This document shows positions 1 through 9,664 of a stretch of 64,000 bases of DNA, in pieces. Made by a program: the position numbers and the translations under genes. Source of the DNA: Paraburkholderia aromaticivorans (GTDB taxonomy: Bacteria > Pseudomonadota > Gammaproteobacteria > Burkholderiales > Burkholderiaceae); NCBI RefSeq assembly GCF_002278075.1, contig NZ_CP022989.1:2108001-2172000 (forward strand). Direction: 5' to 3'. A model generated the notes under the pieces. It was not told the origin of the DNA and did not search any database. It worked only from the letters and a program-made list of their open reading frames with translations. Within the stretch, counting starts at the first letter, position 1, and each line of letters opens with the position of its first letter.

Positions 1-134
1 AGGCGTTGAAGACGGTGCCGATGAACCGCGTCGGCCAGCCTGCCGAGGTGGCGTCCGTGGTCAGCTTCCTGATGTCGGACGCGGCCTCGTATGTCACGCG
101 CCAGGTGATCGGCGTCAATGGCGGGATGATCTGA
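1..134 (+). CDS. FabG-like 3-oxoacyl-ACP reductase, C-terminal fragment
   Basis: The reading frame enters from the left edge and ends in TGA at 132-134. It encodes about 43 residues. The segment contains [18 protein letters not shown] followed by a stretch ending GVNGGMI, which is the usual C-terminus of short-chain dehydrogenases of the FabG type. The catalytic Ser-Tyr-Lys part lies outside the window. Its stop overlaps the ATG of the next gene (TGATG), so the ketoreductase is translationally coupled to two ketosynthases. In known aryl polyene and type II polyketide clusters a FabG-like enzyme reduces the beta-keto group after condensation; that role is inferred here from context. Confidence 0.85.
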   Translation, partial: ALKTVPMNRVGQPAEVASVVSFLMSDAASYVTRQVIGVNGGMI

Positions 135-1360
135 TGAAGCGGGTCGTCATAACCGGCATGGGCGGCGTCACGGCGTTGGGCGATAGCTGGGACGTCATCG
201 AAACGCGTTTGAGGAGCGGCGTGAACGCCGTGCGGCGCATGCCCGAGTGGGATTACTTCGAGTCGCTGCATACGCGGCTCGCGTGTCCGCTGCCGGACTT
301 CACGACGCCCGCGTACTATCCGCGCAAGAAAACCCGCTCGATGGGGCCGGTCTCGATGTATTCGGTGCGCGCGAGCGAACTGGCGCTCGCCGACGCGGGC
401 CTTGCCGACGACGCGCTGATCAAGGACGGCCGCATGGGCGTCGCCTACGGTTCGTCGTCGGGCTCGGTGCAGCCCATCCGTGCATTCGGCACGATGCTCG
501 AAACCGGCTCGATGAGCGACGTCACCTCCAACAGCTACGTACAGATGATGCCGCATACCACCGCGGTCAATGTGAGCCTGTTCTGGGATCTGAAAGGGCG
601 GATCATTCCGACTTCGTGCGCGTGCGCCTCGGGCAGCCAGGCAATCGGCTATGCGTATGAGGCGATCCAGGCCGGCAAGCAGACGCTGATGCTGGCGGGC
701 GGCGCGGAGGAACTGTCGGGTCCGGCGGTCGCCGTGTTCGACACGCTGTACGCCACCAGCACGCGCAACGACGAGCCGCATTTGACGCCGCGTCCATTCG
801 ATGCCGCGCGCGACGGCCTCGTGGTCGGCGAGGGCGCGGCCACGCTGGTGCTCGAAGAATACGAACACGCGGTGGCGCGTGGCGCGCGGATTCACGCTGA
901 GATCGTCGGCTTCGGCTGCAACTCGGACGGCGCGCATATGACGCAGCCGACCGCCGAAACCATGGCGCTCGCGATGCAGCTCGCGCTCACCGACGCTCGA
1001 CTGCCGCCTGAAGCCATTGCCTACGTGAACGCGCACGGCACCTCGACGGATCGCGGCGACATCGCGGAAAGCCATGCGACCGCGCAGACCTTCGGCGCGC
1101 GCATGCCGATCAGTTCGCTCAAGAGCTATGTCGGCCACACGCTCGGCGCGTGCGGCGCGCTCGAAGCCTGGTGGACCATCGAGATGATGAAGCGCAACTG
1201 GTATGCGCCGACCTTGAATCTGACGAACGTCGATCCGGCCTGCGCACCGCTGGACTACATCGTCGGCACCGGACGCGAGATCGATGCCGGGCATGTGATG
1301 AGCAACAACTTCGCGTTCGGCGGCATCAATACGTCGCTGATTTTCAGGCGCGTTCGATGA
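134..1360 (+). CDS. beta-ketoacyl-ACP synthase (FabF/KAS II type), pigment cluster
   Basis: 408 residues, full length for the FabF family. It condenses an ACP-bound acyl chain with malonyl-ACP. The thiolase-fold active site is complete: Cys164 in CACASG, His301 in NAHGTSTDRGD, and Lys330/His335 in SSLKSYVGHTLGACG. It overlaps both the upstream FabG gene and the downstream ketosynthase by a few bases, so the three should be co-translated. Because the next gene is another ketosynthase rather than an ACP, this looks like a specialised type II system, not the housekeeping fab operon. An aryl-polyene-like product is inferred, not shown. Confidence 0.9.
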   Translation: MKRVVITGMGGVTALGDSWDVIETRLRSGVNAVRRMPEWDYFESLHTRLACPLPDFTTPAYYPRKKTRSMGPVSMYSVRASELALADAGLADDALIKDGRMGVAYGSSSGSVQPIRAFGTMLETGSMSDVTSNSYVQMMPHTTAVNVSLFWDLKGRIIPTSCACASGSQAIGYAYEAIQAGKQTLMLAGGAEELSGPAVAVFDTLYATSTRNDEPHLTPRPFDAARDGLVVGEGAATLVLEEYEHAVARGARIHAEIVGFGCNSDGAHMTQPTAETMALAMQLALTDARLPPEAIAYVNAHGTSTDRGDIAESHATAQTFGARMPISSLKSYVGHTLGACGALEAWWTIEMMKRNWYAPTLNLTNVDPACAPLDYIVGTGREIDAGHVMSNNFAFGGINTSLIFRRVR

Positions 1361-2598
1361 GCGTGGCGCTGCAACGCGTGGTCGTGACCGGCATGGGCAT
1401 CGTGTCGTGCCTGGGCAATACGCTCGACGAAGTCTGCGCCGCGTTGCGCACGGGCCGCTCGCGTATCGAGCGGATCGACGCGTGGCGTGAGCGTGGGTTT
1501 GCTTCTCAGGTGGCGGGGGTTGCGTCGGTTGCGCACGAGCCGCCGTTCGAGCGCAAGCTCGAACGCTTCATGGGCGACACCGCGCGATTCGCCTGCCATG
1601 CGGCGCGCAAGGCGATCGGCGACGCGGGGCTCGATCTGGCGGCGTTGCGCTCGCCGCGCGCCGGCACGGTGATCGGATCGGGCGTCGGCACGATATCCAG
1701 TTACGACGCGGCCATGGCCGTCGCCCAGGCTCGCGGCGTCGACAAGGTGCCGCCGTACACGGTGCCGCATGCGATGAGCAGCACCGCGTCGGCCAACGTC
1801 GCGCAGGTGTTCGGGCTGGAAGGCGTCGGCTATTCGCCGTCATCGGCGTGCACGACCTCGGCGCTTGCGATCGGCCAGGCCATGCAGTTGATCCAGACCG
1901 GCCGCCAGCAGATCGTGCTGGCCGGCGGCAGCGAGTCGCTGCACGACAACATGACGCTCATGTTCGACGCGATGGGCGCGTTGTCGCGCCGCTTCAACGA
2001 CGCGCCGCATCGCGCGTCGCGCCCGTACGACACGGAGCGCGACGGTTTCGTGATCGCCTCGGGCGGCGGCGTGCTGGTGCTCGAAGCGCTCGATCATGCG
2101 CTCGCACGCGGCGCGCGTATCTACGCGGAACTCACCGGATTCGGCGACTGCACGGACAGCTCCGGCATGGTCGCGCCGCGCGCGGCGGGGATCGCGCGCG
2201 CCATGCGCGGTGCGCTGAACGAAGCGGGCAAGCGGCCCGACTACGTCAATACGCACGCACCGTCCACTCCGCTCGGCGACCTGGAAGAACTACGCGCGTT
2301 GCACGAAGTGTTCGGCGCGGCGTCCGACCGCCGCATGCCGGCGTTTTCGTCGACCAAGGGGATGATGGGGCATCCGCTCGGCGCGTGCGGCGCGCACGAG
2401 GCGATCTATACGCTGCTGATGATGCGCGATGGTTTCATCGCGGGCACGGCGGGCATCGACACGCCTGAACCGGCTGTCGAGGGCATGCCGCTCGTGCGTG
2501 CGACGCGCGAGGCGCGCATCGGCACGGCGATGTCGGTTTCATTCGGGTTCGGCGGCAGTTGCGCGAGCCTGATGTTCGAAGCATGGCAGGGCGGCTGA
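1357..2598 (+). CDS. second beta-ketoacyl-ACP synthase (KAS II type)
   Basis: 413 residues starting MSVALQRVVV. The ATG at 1357 overlaps the previous stop as ATGA. It keeps a full catalytic set: Cys165 in SSACTTS, His300 in NTHAPSTP, and Lys334/His339 in SSTKGMMGHPLGACG. It is therefore not an obvious chain-length factor, which would lack the cysteine. The first histidine motif reads NTHAPSTP instead of the common NAHGTSTP, a drift that may reflect altered substrate use. Together with the preceding enzyme it could form a heterodimer or act at a different chain length. It is only about 40% GC-context independent evidence; the family call rests on motifs and length. Confidence 0.88.
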   Translation: MSVALQRVVVTGMGIVSCLGNTLDEVCAALRTGRSRIERIDAWRERGFASQVAGVASVAHEPPFERKLERFMGDTARFACHAARKAIGDAGLDLAALRSPRAGTVIGSGVGTISSYDAAMAVAQARGVDKVPPYTVPHAMSSTASANVAQVFGLEGVGYSPSSACTTSALAIGQAMQLIQTGRQQIVLAGGSESLHDNMTLMFDAMGALSRRFNDAPHRASRPYDTERDGFVIASGGGVLVLEALDHALARGARIYAELTGFGDCTDSSGMVAPRAAGIARAMRGALNEAGKRPDYVNTHAPSTPLGDLEELRALHEVFGAASDRRMPAFSSTKGMMGHPLGACGAHEAIYTLLMMRDGFIAGTAGIDTPEPAVEGMPLVRATREARIGTAMSVSFGFGGSCASLMFEAWQGG

Positions 2599-2632
2599 AA
2601 CGGCCGCGACTTTAAAAAACGAGGGCAAAAAA

Positions 2633-3055
2633 ATGAAAAGAATCGCTGTATTGGGCGCGCTGGCGATCGTGGCTTTGACGCAGACGGGATGCGCCACGCA
2701 AGTGAAGTCGCTGCCGCTCGCGGCAGCCGGCGGCGAATCGCGCGGCGGCGTGCCGGTGTATTTCGGCCAGCAGGACCACCCGGCGGTCAAGACGCAACTG
2801 GGCGACGTGTCGTATTCGGTGCGGATCGCGCGCAAGGTCGCCGGTCCCGACGAAGCCTGTCACGAAGCGCTTGCCGAAGCCGTGCGGAAGTTGCGCGCGG
2901 CGGCGAACGAACGCCACGCCAATGCCGTCGTCGACGTGTCGACGCGCTTTCATAGCACCGAGAGCAATTCGTCGACCGACTTCACGTGCGGCGTCAGTCC
3001 TAGCGCCGCCGCGATCGCGGTGAAGGGGCAACTCGTCGTGCTGGATTCGAACTGA
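2633..3055 (+). CDS. small exported lipoprotein, paralog of the next gene
   Basis: 140 residues. It begins with a lipoprotein signal (MKRIAVLGALAIVALTQTGCA), with lipobox cysteine at about residue 21, so it should be membrane-anchored. The mature part shares with the next gene a motif set YFxxQxHPAV, a central Ala-Cys, a NAV block and a TCG near the C-terminus. Relatives are often labelled 'excinuclease ATPase subunit' in databases, but there is no P-loop and the size is wrong for UvrA. It starts 34 bp after the second ketosynthase and is probably in the same operon. Function unknown; a cell-envelope role in pigment handling is conjecture. Confidence 0.75.
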   Translation: MKRIAVLGALAIVALTQTGCATQVKSLPLAAAGGESRGGVPVYFGQQDHPAVKTQLGDVSYSVRIARKVAGPDEACHEALAEAVRKLRAAANERHANAVVDVSTRFHSTESNSSTDFTCGVSPSAAAIAVKGQLVVLDSN

Positions 3056-3118
3056 GCCGAATCGAAAATAGACCGCAATAGAACTCACCAGAGCAACGAC
3101 AACGACCAAGGAGTCTCA

Positions 3119-3562
3119 ATGAAACGCCACGTGCTGTTTGCCGCATTGTTTGCTTCGTTTGCCACGCTAAGCGCCGCGCCGGCTTTTGCCCGCGACACGG
3201 TCAACTACTATCCGGTGGATCAGGCCTTGCAAAGCGAGCCCGGCAAAGTGAGCGAGGACATCTCGCTGTATTTCGCGGGTCAGCACCATCCGGCCGTTTC
3301 GAAGACGATGGGCGAATTCGCGACCAACAAGAAGACCAACGCGTTCGGCAAGAGCGATTTGCAAGCCTGCCAGCACGTTTTCCTCTCGGCGGTGATCGAG
3401 TTGCAGGAACGCGCGCGCAAGGAAGGCGGCAACGCGGTGATCAACATCAAGAGCAACTACAAGAACGAATTGCGTGAGAGCGCGACCGAGTACACCTGCG
3501 GCGCGGGCGCGGTGATCGCCGGCGTGGCGTTGACGGGCGAAGTGGTGACGCTGCGCAAGTGA
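3119..3562 (+). CDS. small periplasmic protein, paralog of the preceding lipoprotein
   Basis: 147 residues with a cleavable signal peptide ending APAFA before RDTVNYY, so it is predicted periplasmic rather than lipidated. The mature region matches its neighbour: YFAGQHHPAVSKTMGEF, QACQHV, GGNAVINI, SATEYTCGAG and a closing GEVVTL. The two conserved cysteines could form a disulfide. A good ribosome site (AAGGAG at 3108-3113) precedes the ATG. The pairing of one lipidated and one soluble copy in a ketosynthase operon suggests a tandem duplication with divergent localisation. No enzymatic motif is visible. Confidence 0.75.
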   Translation: MKRHVLFAALFASFATLSAAPAFARDTVNYYPVDQALQSEPGKVSEDISLYFAGQHHPAVSKTMGEFATNKKTNAFGKSDLQACQHVFLSAVIELQERARKEGGNAVINIKSNYKNELRESATEYTCGAGAVIAGVALTGEVVTLRK

Positions 3563-3742
3563 ACGCGGATCCGTGCGCATCGGCGCGATGCCGGCATGAA
3601 CTGGCGCGAAGGAGCAGCACGAACCCGCGCGAGAGGTAGTGAGAAGGAGCGGGAAGGCGAGGCACTCGCCGCCGCCCCGCGCTGTTTTACCGCATCAGGC
3701 GCGTGCCTTGCTGCATGACCATGCCGGGTGCGTTGCCGGGCT

Positions 3743-4471
3743 CTAGCCGGCTTTGACCGCCGCGACATTGACCAGCGTTTCACGACGCTTGCCGGGTTGC
3801 GGACGGTACAGGCCGAGCCGTTCGAGAAGACCGAAGTCTTTCGCGCGGCTCCACCAGAGGTAGGGTAGCGAGATGTTGCGCTCGCTAAAGTTAAAGCCGC
3901 CGCGGCGGATCATGTCGAGGTAGCCGTCGGCGCTTTTTTGCACCTGCATGGGATGACGGAACAGCAGCCGGATCACCCACGATTTGATGTACGCATCCGT
4001 GGATTCGGCGAACAGCAGCACGCCGCCGGGTTTGAGCACGCGGCGAAACTCGGCGAGCGCGCGTTCCTGCTCGACGAGATGATGGAAGGTTTGATGACAG
4101 AACACGATATCGGCGCTCGCGTCGGGCAGCGGCAGCTTCGCGCAGTCGCCATGCAGCAGTTCGATATCGGCGAGCTTGTCGCGACAGGCGCGGGCCGCTT
4201 GCGCGGCGAGCGTCAAGGACGGTTCGTGAAAGTCGATGCCGACGATGCGCCGCGGCTTGAACGCCTCGGCGAGCAGACGGAACGACAGCCCCTGGCCGCA
4301 GCCGACGTCGACGATCACGGGTGCCTCGGGCAAGGGCGTGTCGATCAAACGTTTGAGGTCGTTGATCGCGACCCGCAGCACATGGTGTTCCCAGGTGTAG
4401 GTACGCAGGAACCAGATCCCGAACGCCGTTTCCGGCACGAAAGGGACGCTGGATGATTCGGATGGCGACAC
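3743..4471 (-). CDS. class I SAM-dependent methyltransferase
   Basis: 242 residues, starting at a GTG (4471-4469) with a GGGGAG ribosome site upstream. The Rossmann motif I reads VIVDVGCGQGL, followed by motif II around GIDFHEPSL, motif post-II GDCAKLPL, and FCHQTFHHL and LKPGGVLL blocks typical of the Methyltransf_11 family. It is divergent from the FAD enzyme at 4580 and convergent with the exported-protein genes. In aryl polyene clusters a methyltransferase modifies the aryl head group; that is the most likely role here but the acceptor cannot be read from the sequence. Confidence 0.85.
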   Translation of the reverse strand: MSPSESSSVPFVPETAFGIWFLRTYTWEHHVLRVAINDLKRLIDTPLPEAPVIVDVGCGQGLSFRLLAEAFKPRRIVGIDFHEPSLTLAAQAARACRDKLADIELLHGDCAKLPLPDASADIVFCHQTFHHLVEQERALAEFRRVLKPGGVLLFAESTDAYIKSWVIRLLFRHPMQVQKSADGYLDMIRRGGFNFSERNISLPYLWWSRAKDFGLLERLGLYRPQPGKRRETLVNVAAVKAG

Positions 4472-4579
4472 GCTGGGCTCCCCGGCGAAATATTGTTCTT
4501 GCTGTCAGAGTGTAATTGCAACGAGATGTAAGGATGCAGCGAATCGCTGTTCCGGGCAAGCCAAACGATTGAGGCAAAT

Positions 4580-5824
4580 TTGAGTACACATTCGTCAAAG
4601 CGCACGACGGTCGATGTCGTGATCATCGGTGCCGGACCGGCGGGCGCTGTCGCGGCGGCGCTGCTGCGCAAGGCCGGGCGTTCCGTGCTGGTGCTGGAGC
4701 GCCAGCATTTCCCGCGCTTCTCCATCGGCGAAAGCCTGCTGCCGCAAAGCATGGCCTACCTCGAAGAGGCGGGCATGCTGCAGGCCGTGGTCGAAGCCGG
4801 CTTCCAGTACAAGAACGGCGCGCATTTCGTGTATCGCGACCAGTCGTCGGCGTTCGACTTCCGCGACAAGCATTCACCGGGTTGGGGCACCACCTACCAG
4901 GTCGAACGCGCGGTATTCGACGACATCCTGATTCGCTGCGCAGCGGAGCAGGGCGCCGCCGTGCGCTTCGGGCACACGGTGCGCGCGGTTCACACCGGCG
5001 CCACGCCGTTGGTCGACGTGGTCGACGAAGCGGATCGCGCGTATCAGGTCGAAGCGCGTTTCGTATTCGACGCAAGCGGCTTCGGCCGCGTGTTGCCGCG
5101 CTTGCTGAACCTCGAAGCGCCGACGCGCATGCCCACGCGCGCCGCGCTCTTCACGCACGTGCAGGACGGCATTCCGGCCGGCGTCACCGACCGCAACAAG
5201 ATCTGCGTGGCGACGCATCCGGAGCGTCGCGACGTGTGGTTCTGGATGATTCCTCTGGCGGGCGGACGCTCGTCGGTGGGCTGTGTCGCCGAGGCGAGTT
5301 TTCTCGACGTGCCGGACGCCGGGCGGGACGCGACACTGCGTGAGTTGATCCAGCAGGAGCCGACGCTGAACCGCCTGATCGGCAACGCGCCGTTCCTGAT
5401 GCCGGTGCGTCACATCGGCGGCTATGCGGCGAACGTGGAGCGCCTGCACGGGCCGGGTTACGCGCTGCTCGGCAATGCGGGCGAGTTTCTCGATCCGGTG
5501 TTTTCGTCCGGCGTGACGATCGCGCTGCGCTCGGCGCATCTCGCGGTGCAGACCCTGAACCGGCAACTGGATGGTGAGCCGGTGGACTGGTCGGCGGATT
5601 ACGACGTGCCGTTGCGCAAGGGCATCGATACGTTCCGCGCGTTCGTCGAGCGCTGGTACACGGGCGCGCTGCAGGACATCATTTTCTATCCGGAGCAGAC
5701 GCCGTCGATTCGCCGCATGATCAGCGCGGTGCTGGCGGGCTATGCGTGGGACGAGTCGAACCCGTATGTCGCCGATCCGGTGCGGCGGCTGAATGCGTTG
5801 CATGAGGTGTGCATGCAGCGGTGA
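4580..5824 (+). CDS. FAD-dependent oxidoreductase with flavin-halogenase signatures
   Basis: 414 residues, starting at TTG 4580 with GAGG at 4571-4574. The N-terminal FAD site reads IIGAGPAGAVAA. The protein then shows the two marks of flavin-dependent halogenases: a lysine (Lys78) in FQYKNGA, at the position of the catalytic lysine of PrnA/PltA-type enzymes, and an exact WxWxIP motif (Trp220-Pro225, WFWMIP). The later GNAGEFLDPVFSSG block is the FAD pyrophosphate region. Many family members do not halogenate, and some are reductases or hydroxylases, so halogenation is a hypothesis. Context with ketosynthases recalls brominated aryl polyenes of Xanthomonas. Confidence 0.82.
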   Translation: MSTHSSKRTTVDVVIIGAGPAGAVAAALLRKAGRSVLVLERQHFPRFSIGESLLPQSMAYLEEAGMLQAVVEAGFQYKNGAHFVYRDQSSAFDFRDKHSPGWGTTYQVERAVFDDILIRCAAEQGAAVRFGHTVRAVHTGATPLVDVVDEADRAYQVEARFVFDASGFGRVLPRLLNLEAPTRMPTRAALFTHVQDGIPAGVTDRNKICVATHPERRDVWFWMIPLAGGRSSVGCVAEASFLDVPDAGRDATLRELIQQEPTLNRLIGNAPFLMPVRHIGGYAANVERLHGPGYALLGNAGEFLDPVFSSGVTIALRSAHLAVQTLNRQLDGEPVDWSADYDVPLRKGIDTFRAFVERWYTGALQDIIFYPEQTPSIRRMISAVLAGYAWDESNPYVADPVRRLNALHEVCMQR

Positions 5825-5867
5825 TTGGCCCGCGCGATGCGCAGCGGCCTTCACCGCAGGCATGAAT

Positions 5868-5905
5868 GAAAACGGCGCCTCGCAATCGACGCGCCGTTTC
5901 TTTAT
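5868..5905. terminator. bidirectional intrinsic terminator
   Basis: Arms AAACGGCGC (5870-5878) and GCGCCGTTT (5891-5899) are perfectly complementary, with T-rich sequence after the right arm and A's before the left arm. It sits between the convergent FAD oxidoreductase and guaD genes. Confidence 0.75.
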
Positions 5906-5927
5906 TCAACCGCTTGAATCAGATCGC

Positions 5928-7292
5928 TCAAGCCGCGATCCTCGCCGCGCCCGCCGCAGCCTGCCGCCCATCATCACGGCGATGCACGCGCTTGCCGGCC
6001 GCATACGTTTCGTAGATCGCGCGATCATCGCCGAGCAGCGCGAACGCGAACAGCAGTTCCTCGAGCGACTCGGTGCGCGCGGTGCGGCGCGCGAGCAGCG
6101 GCGTTGCGCGCGGATCGAGCACGACGAAGTCCGCTTCCGACTTCGGCTTCAACGTGCCGACCTTGTCCGCGAGATCGAGCGCTTGCGCCGCGCCGGCGGT
6201 GGCCAGATAGAACATGCGCGTGGCCGTCAGATGATGGCCGGTGAGGCGCGCCACCTTGTGCGCTTCGTTCATGGTTTGCAGCATCGAGAACGAGGTGCCG
6301 CCGCCGACGTCCGTCGCGAGCGCGATCGGCATGCCGGCTTCATCGGCCTTGTCGAAGTCGAACAGGCCGCTGCCGAGGAACAGGTTCGAAGTCGGGCAAT
6401 GCGAGGCGAGCGTGCCGGTTTGCGCCATGCGCTTGCGGTCTTCCCCGTCGAGGTGGATGCAATGGCCGTACACGGCGCGGCGGCGCAGCAGGCCGTAGTG
6501 GTCGTAGATGTCCAGATAGCTGCGGTGGCCCGGGAACAGATCGGCCACCCATTTCACCTCGTCGTGATTTTCCGCGACGTGGCTCTGGATGAAGATATCC
6601 GGATGCTTGCCCGCCAGCACGCCGCACGCTTCCAGTTGCGCTTCGGTCGAAGTCGGTGCGAATCGCGGCGTGAGCGCGTACATCTGGCGGCCGCGATTGT
6701 GCCAGCGGCCGATCAGCTCGGCGCTGTCGTCGTAGCCCGACTGCGCGGTGTCGCGCAGGAACTCGGGGCAGTTGCGGTCCATCAACACCTTGCCGGCCAC
6801 CATGCGCAGATTGCGCGCTTCGCTCTCGGTGAAGAGCGCGTCGGCCGATTCCTTATGGACCGTGCAATACACGAGCGCGGTGGTGGTGCCGCACGCCAGC
6901 AGTTCTTCGACGAAAAAGCTCGCCGTGTCGCGCGCATAAGCCGGATCGGCGAAGCGGCGCTCGGTCGGGAACGTGTACGTCTCGAGCCACGGCAACAAAC
7001 CCGGCGCGGGCGACGCGATCATGTCCGTCTGCGGATAGTGAATGTGCGTGTCGATGAAACCCGGCGCGATCAGCTTGTCGCGCATGTCCTGCACCTGGGT
7101 GCCGGGCGCGAGTTGCGGCGCGAGCGCCGCATACGCGCCCGCCGCGACGACATGGCCGTCCTCGACGATCAAGAGGCCGTCCTCGTTGAAGATCGCCGCG
7201 TGCGGCGATTGCGCGGGATCGCCGTTGAAGGTCAGCAGTTGCGCGCGGAATGCCGATTGGGCTGCTTTGGCCGGGCTGGCAGATTGAGTCAT
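5928..7292 (-). CDS. guaD: guanine deaminase
   Basis: 454 residues from ATG 7292; a GGAGA ribosome site precedes it, which supports this start over longer in-frame ones. Guanine deaminase converts guanine to xanthine. The amidohydrolase metal site is visible: HIH in IDTHIHYPQTDM, a histidine in SHVAENHDE, another in YGHCIHLDGEDR and the late aspartate in ATDVGGG. Length fits the roughly 430-450-residue bacterial enzymes. It is the last gene of a leftward purine operon after adenine deaminase and the xanthine dehydrogenase genes, so xanthine formed here goes directly to XdhAB. Confidence 0.93.
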   Translation of the reverse strand: MTQSASPAKAAQSAFRAQLLTFNGDPAQSPHAAIFNEDGLLIVEDGHVVAAGAYAALAPQLAPGTQVQDMRDKLIAPGFIDTHIHYPQTDMIASPAPGLLPWLETYTFPTERRFADPAYARDTASFFVEELLACGTTTALVYCTVHKESADALFTESEARNLRMVAGKVLMDRNCPEFLRDTAQSGYDDSAELIGRWHNRGRQMYALTPRFAPTSTEAQLEACGVLAGKHPDIFIQSHVAENHDEVKWVADLFPGHRSYLDIYDHYGLLRRRAVYGHCIHLDGEDRKRMAQTGTLASHCPTSNLFLGSGLFDFDKADEAGMPIALATDVGGGTSFSMLQTMNEAHKVARLTGHHLTATRMFYLATAGAAQALDLADKVGTLKPKSEADFVVLDPRATPLLARRTARTESLEELLFAFALLGDDRAIYETYAAGKRVHRRDDGRQAAAGAARIAA

Positions 7293-7396
7293 GGGAAAAC
7301 CGTCTCCGAATGTGAGAAGCTGAACAGCGCGGGCGACGGTTCGATCAAGGGCTCTCACATGCCCCGTGCCGCCGCCGGCTGCGATACATCGGCCCG

Positions 7397-8455
<1,059 letters not shown>

Positions 8456-8480
8456 TCAGGAGTTCGTTGGAATGGATTCG

Positions 8481-8507
8481 CGCCGGATGCGCCGGATGCG
8501 CCGGATG
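8481..8507. repeat. three tandem copies of a 9-bp unit
   Basis: CGCCGGATG is repeated three times without change between the adenine deaminase start and the xdhC stop. It is non-coding, sits inside a putative operon, and is the type of short tandem array that varies in copy number between strains. Confidence 0.85.
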
Positions 8508-8551
8508 CAATAGCTCGATGGCGACGCGGCAAGACTCCGCGCCGCCGCGCA

Positions 8552-9568
8552 TCACACCGCCTGCGTGGCGCGATGCGTGCCCGCGTTCGCCTCGACGGCC
8601 TGCAGCACCTGCGCCGCCGCCGAGATCGCGATGATCTCCGGCGACTTGTCGACGATGCCGTCCACGCCGAGCGGGCACTTCATCCGCGCGATCAGCGACG
8701 GATCGATGCCGCGCGCGGCCAGCCGGTGCTCGAACTGCTTGCGCTTGCTGTGCGAGCCGATCATGCCGAAGAACGCGAAGTCGCCGCGTCGCAGGATGCG
8801 TTCGGCCAACTCGAGATCGCGCGCATGGTTGTGCGTCATCACGATGAAGTACGTGTTCGGCGCGGCCTCGTCGATGGCTTCGTCAGGGGCGTCGTTCGGA
8901 TCGATCTTCACGTTCGGCGCGTGCAGCGATTGGGCGGGCGGAAATTGCGCGTCGCGCTCGTCCACCCAGCGGACCGCGCAAGGCAGCGTGGCCAGCACGC
9001 GAACCAGCGCGGCGCCCACATGGCCGGCGCCGAACAGCACGACCGCAAAGTCGCCAGGCGCGATGGTTTCCGTGAGCAGCGCGCCGCTGTCGTCGAAACC
9101 GGCGCCGTCCCACAGCAGGCAGTCAGCTCCGTCGACGCCCGGCTCGGGGTCGGACAGCATCACCGCATCCGGCGCGGGGCCGAATGATACGCTACGCACC
9201 GTCGAAAGGCCCGCGGCCACGCGCTTTGCGAGCGACGTGATCCAGCCGAGGTCGCCCACATCCAGCCGCTCGAAAGCGAGTATCACCGCGCCGCCGCAGC
9301 ACTGGCCGAGGCTCGGGCCGAGCGCGAAGCGCTCCAGCCGGCGCATGTGCGGCGAGCGCATGCCGTCGCGCAGCACCTGGCGCGCGGTCTCGATGGCTTT
9401 CCATTCGAGGTGTCCGCCGCCGATGGTGTGCTTCGCCGAATCGCGCGTGACGATCATCTTGGTGCCGGCTTCGCGGGGCGCCGACCCTTCGACGCGCGCG
9501 ACCGTCACCAGCACGGCGGCGTCGCCATGCGCGAGCAGTTGTTGCAGGTCAGGCAGCCAGGCTTGCAT
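8552..9568 (-). CDS. xdhC: xanthine dehydrogenase accessory protein XdhC
   Basis: 338 residues. XdhC binds molybdenum cofactor, promotes its sulfuration and inserts it into xanthine dehydrogenase. Visible features are the N-terminal VTVARVEGSAPREAGTKM block, GGGHLEWKAIE, FALGPSLGQCCGGAV with its cysteine pair, and a C-terminal Rossmann part (VVLFGAGHVGAALVRVLA) followed by MTHNHARDLEL and FFGMIGSHSKRKQF. It follows xdhB after 96 bp on the same strand, the usual xdhABC order. Confidence 0.93.
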   Translation of the reverse strand: MQAWLPDLQQLLAHGDAAVLVTVARVEGSAPREAGTKMIVTRDSAKHTIGGGHLEWKAIETARQVLRDGMRSPHMRRLERFALGPSLGQCCGGAVILAFERLDVGDLGWITSLAKRVAAGLSTVRSVSFGPAPDAVMLSDPEPGVDGADCLLWDGAGFDDSGALLTETIAPGDFAVVLFGAGHVGAALVRVLATLPCAVRWVDERDAQFPPAQSLHAPNVKIDPNDAPDEAIDEAAPNTYFIVMTHNHARDLELAERILRRGDFAFFGMIGSHSKRKQFEHRLAARGIDPSLIARMKCPLGVDGIVDKSPEIIAISAAAQVLQAVEANAGTHRATQAV

Positions 9569-9664
9569 CCGGCGTTCTCCATACAGGGCCGCGCGGGGTG
9601 TCCGTGCAGCCGGTTGACTGTGGTCTGACGCGTTCGTGTCGTGTCAGGCCGTGGGCTTATCGTT

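Noticed and set aside
2633..3562. excinuclease ABC subunit label for the small proteins
   Set aside because: No Walker motifs, signal peptides present, only 140-147 residues.
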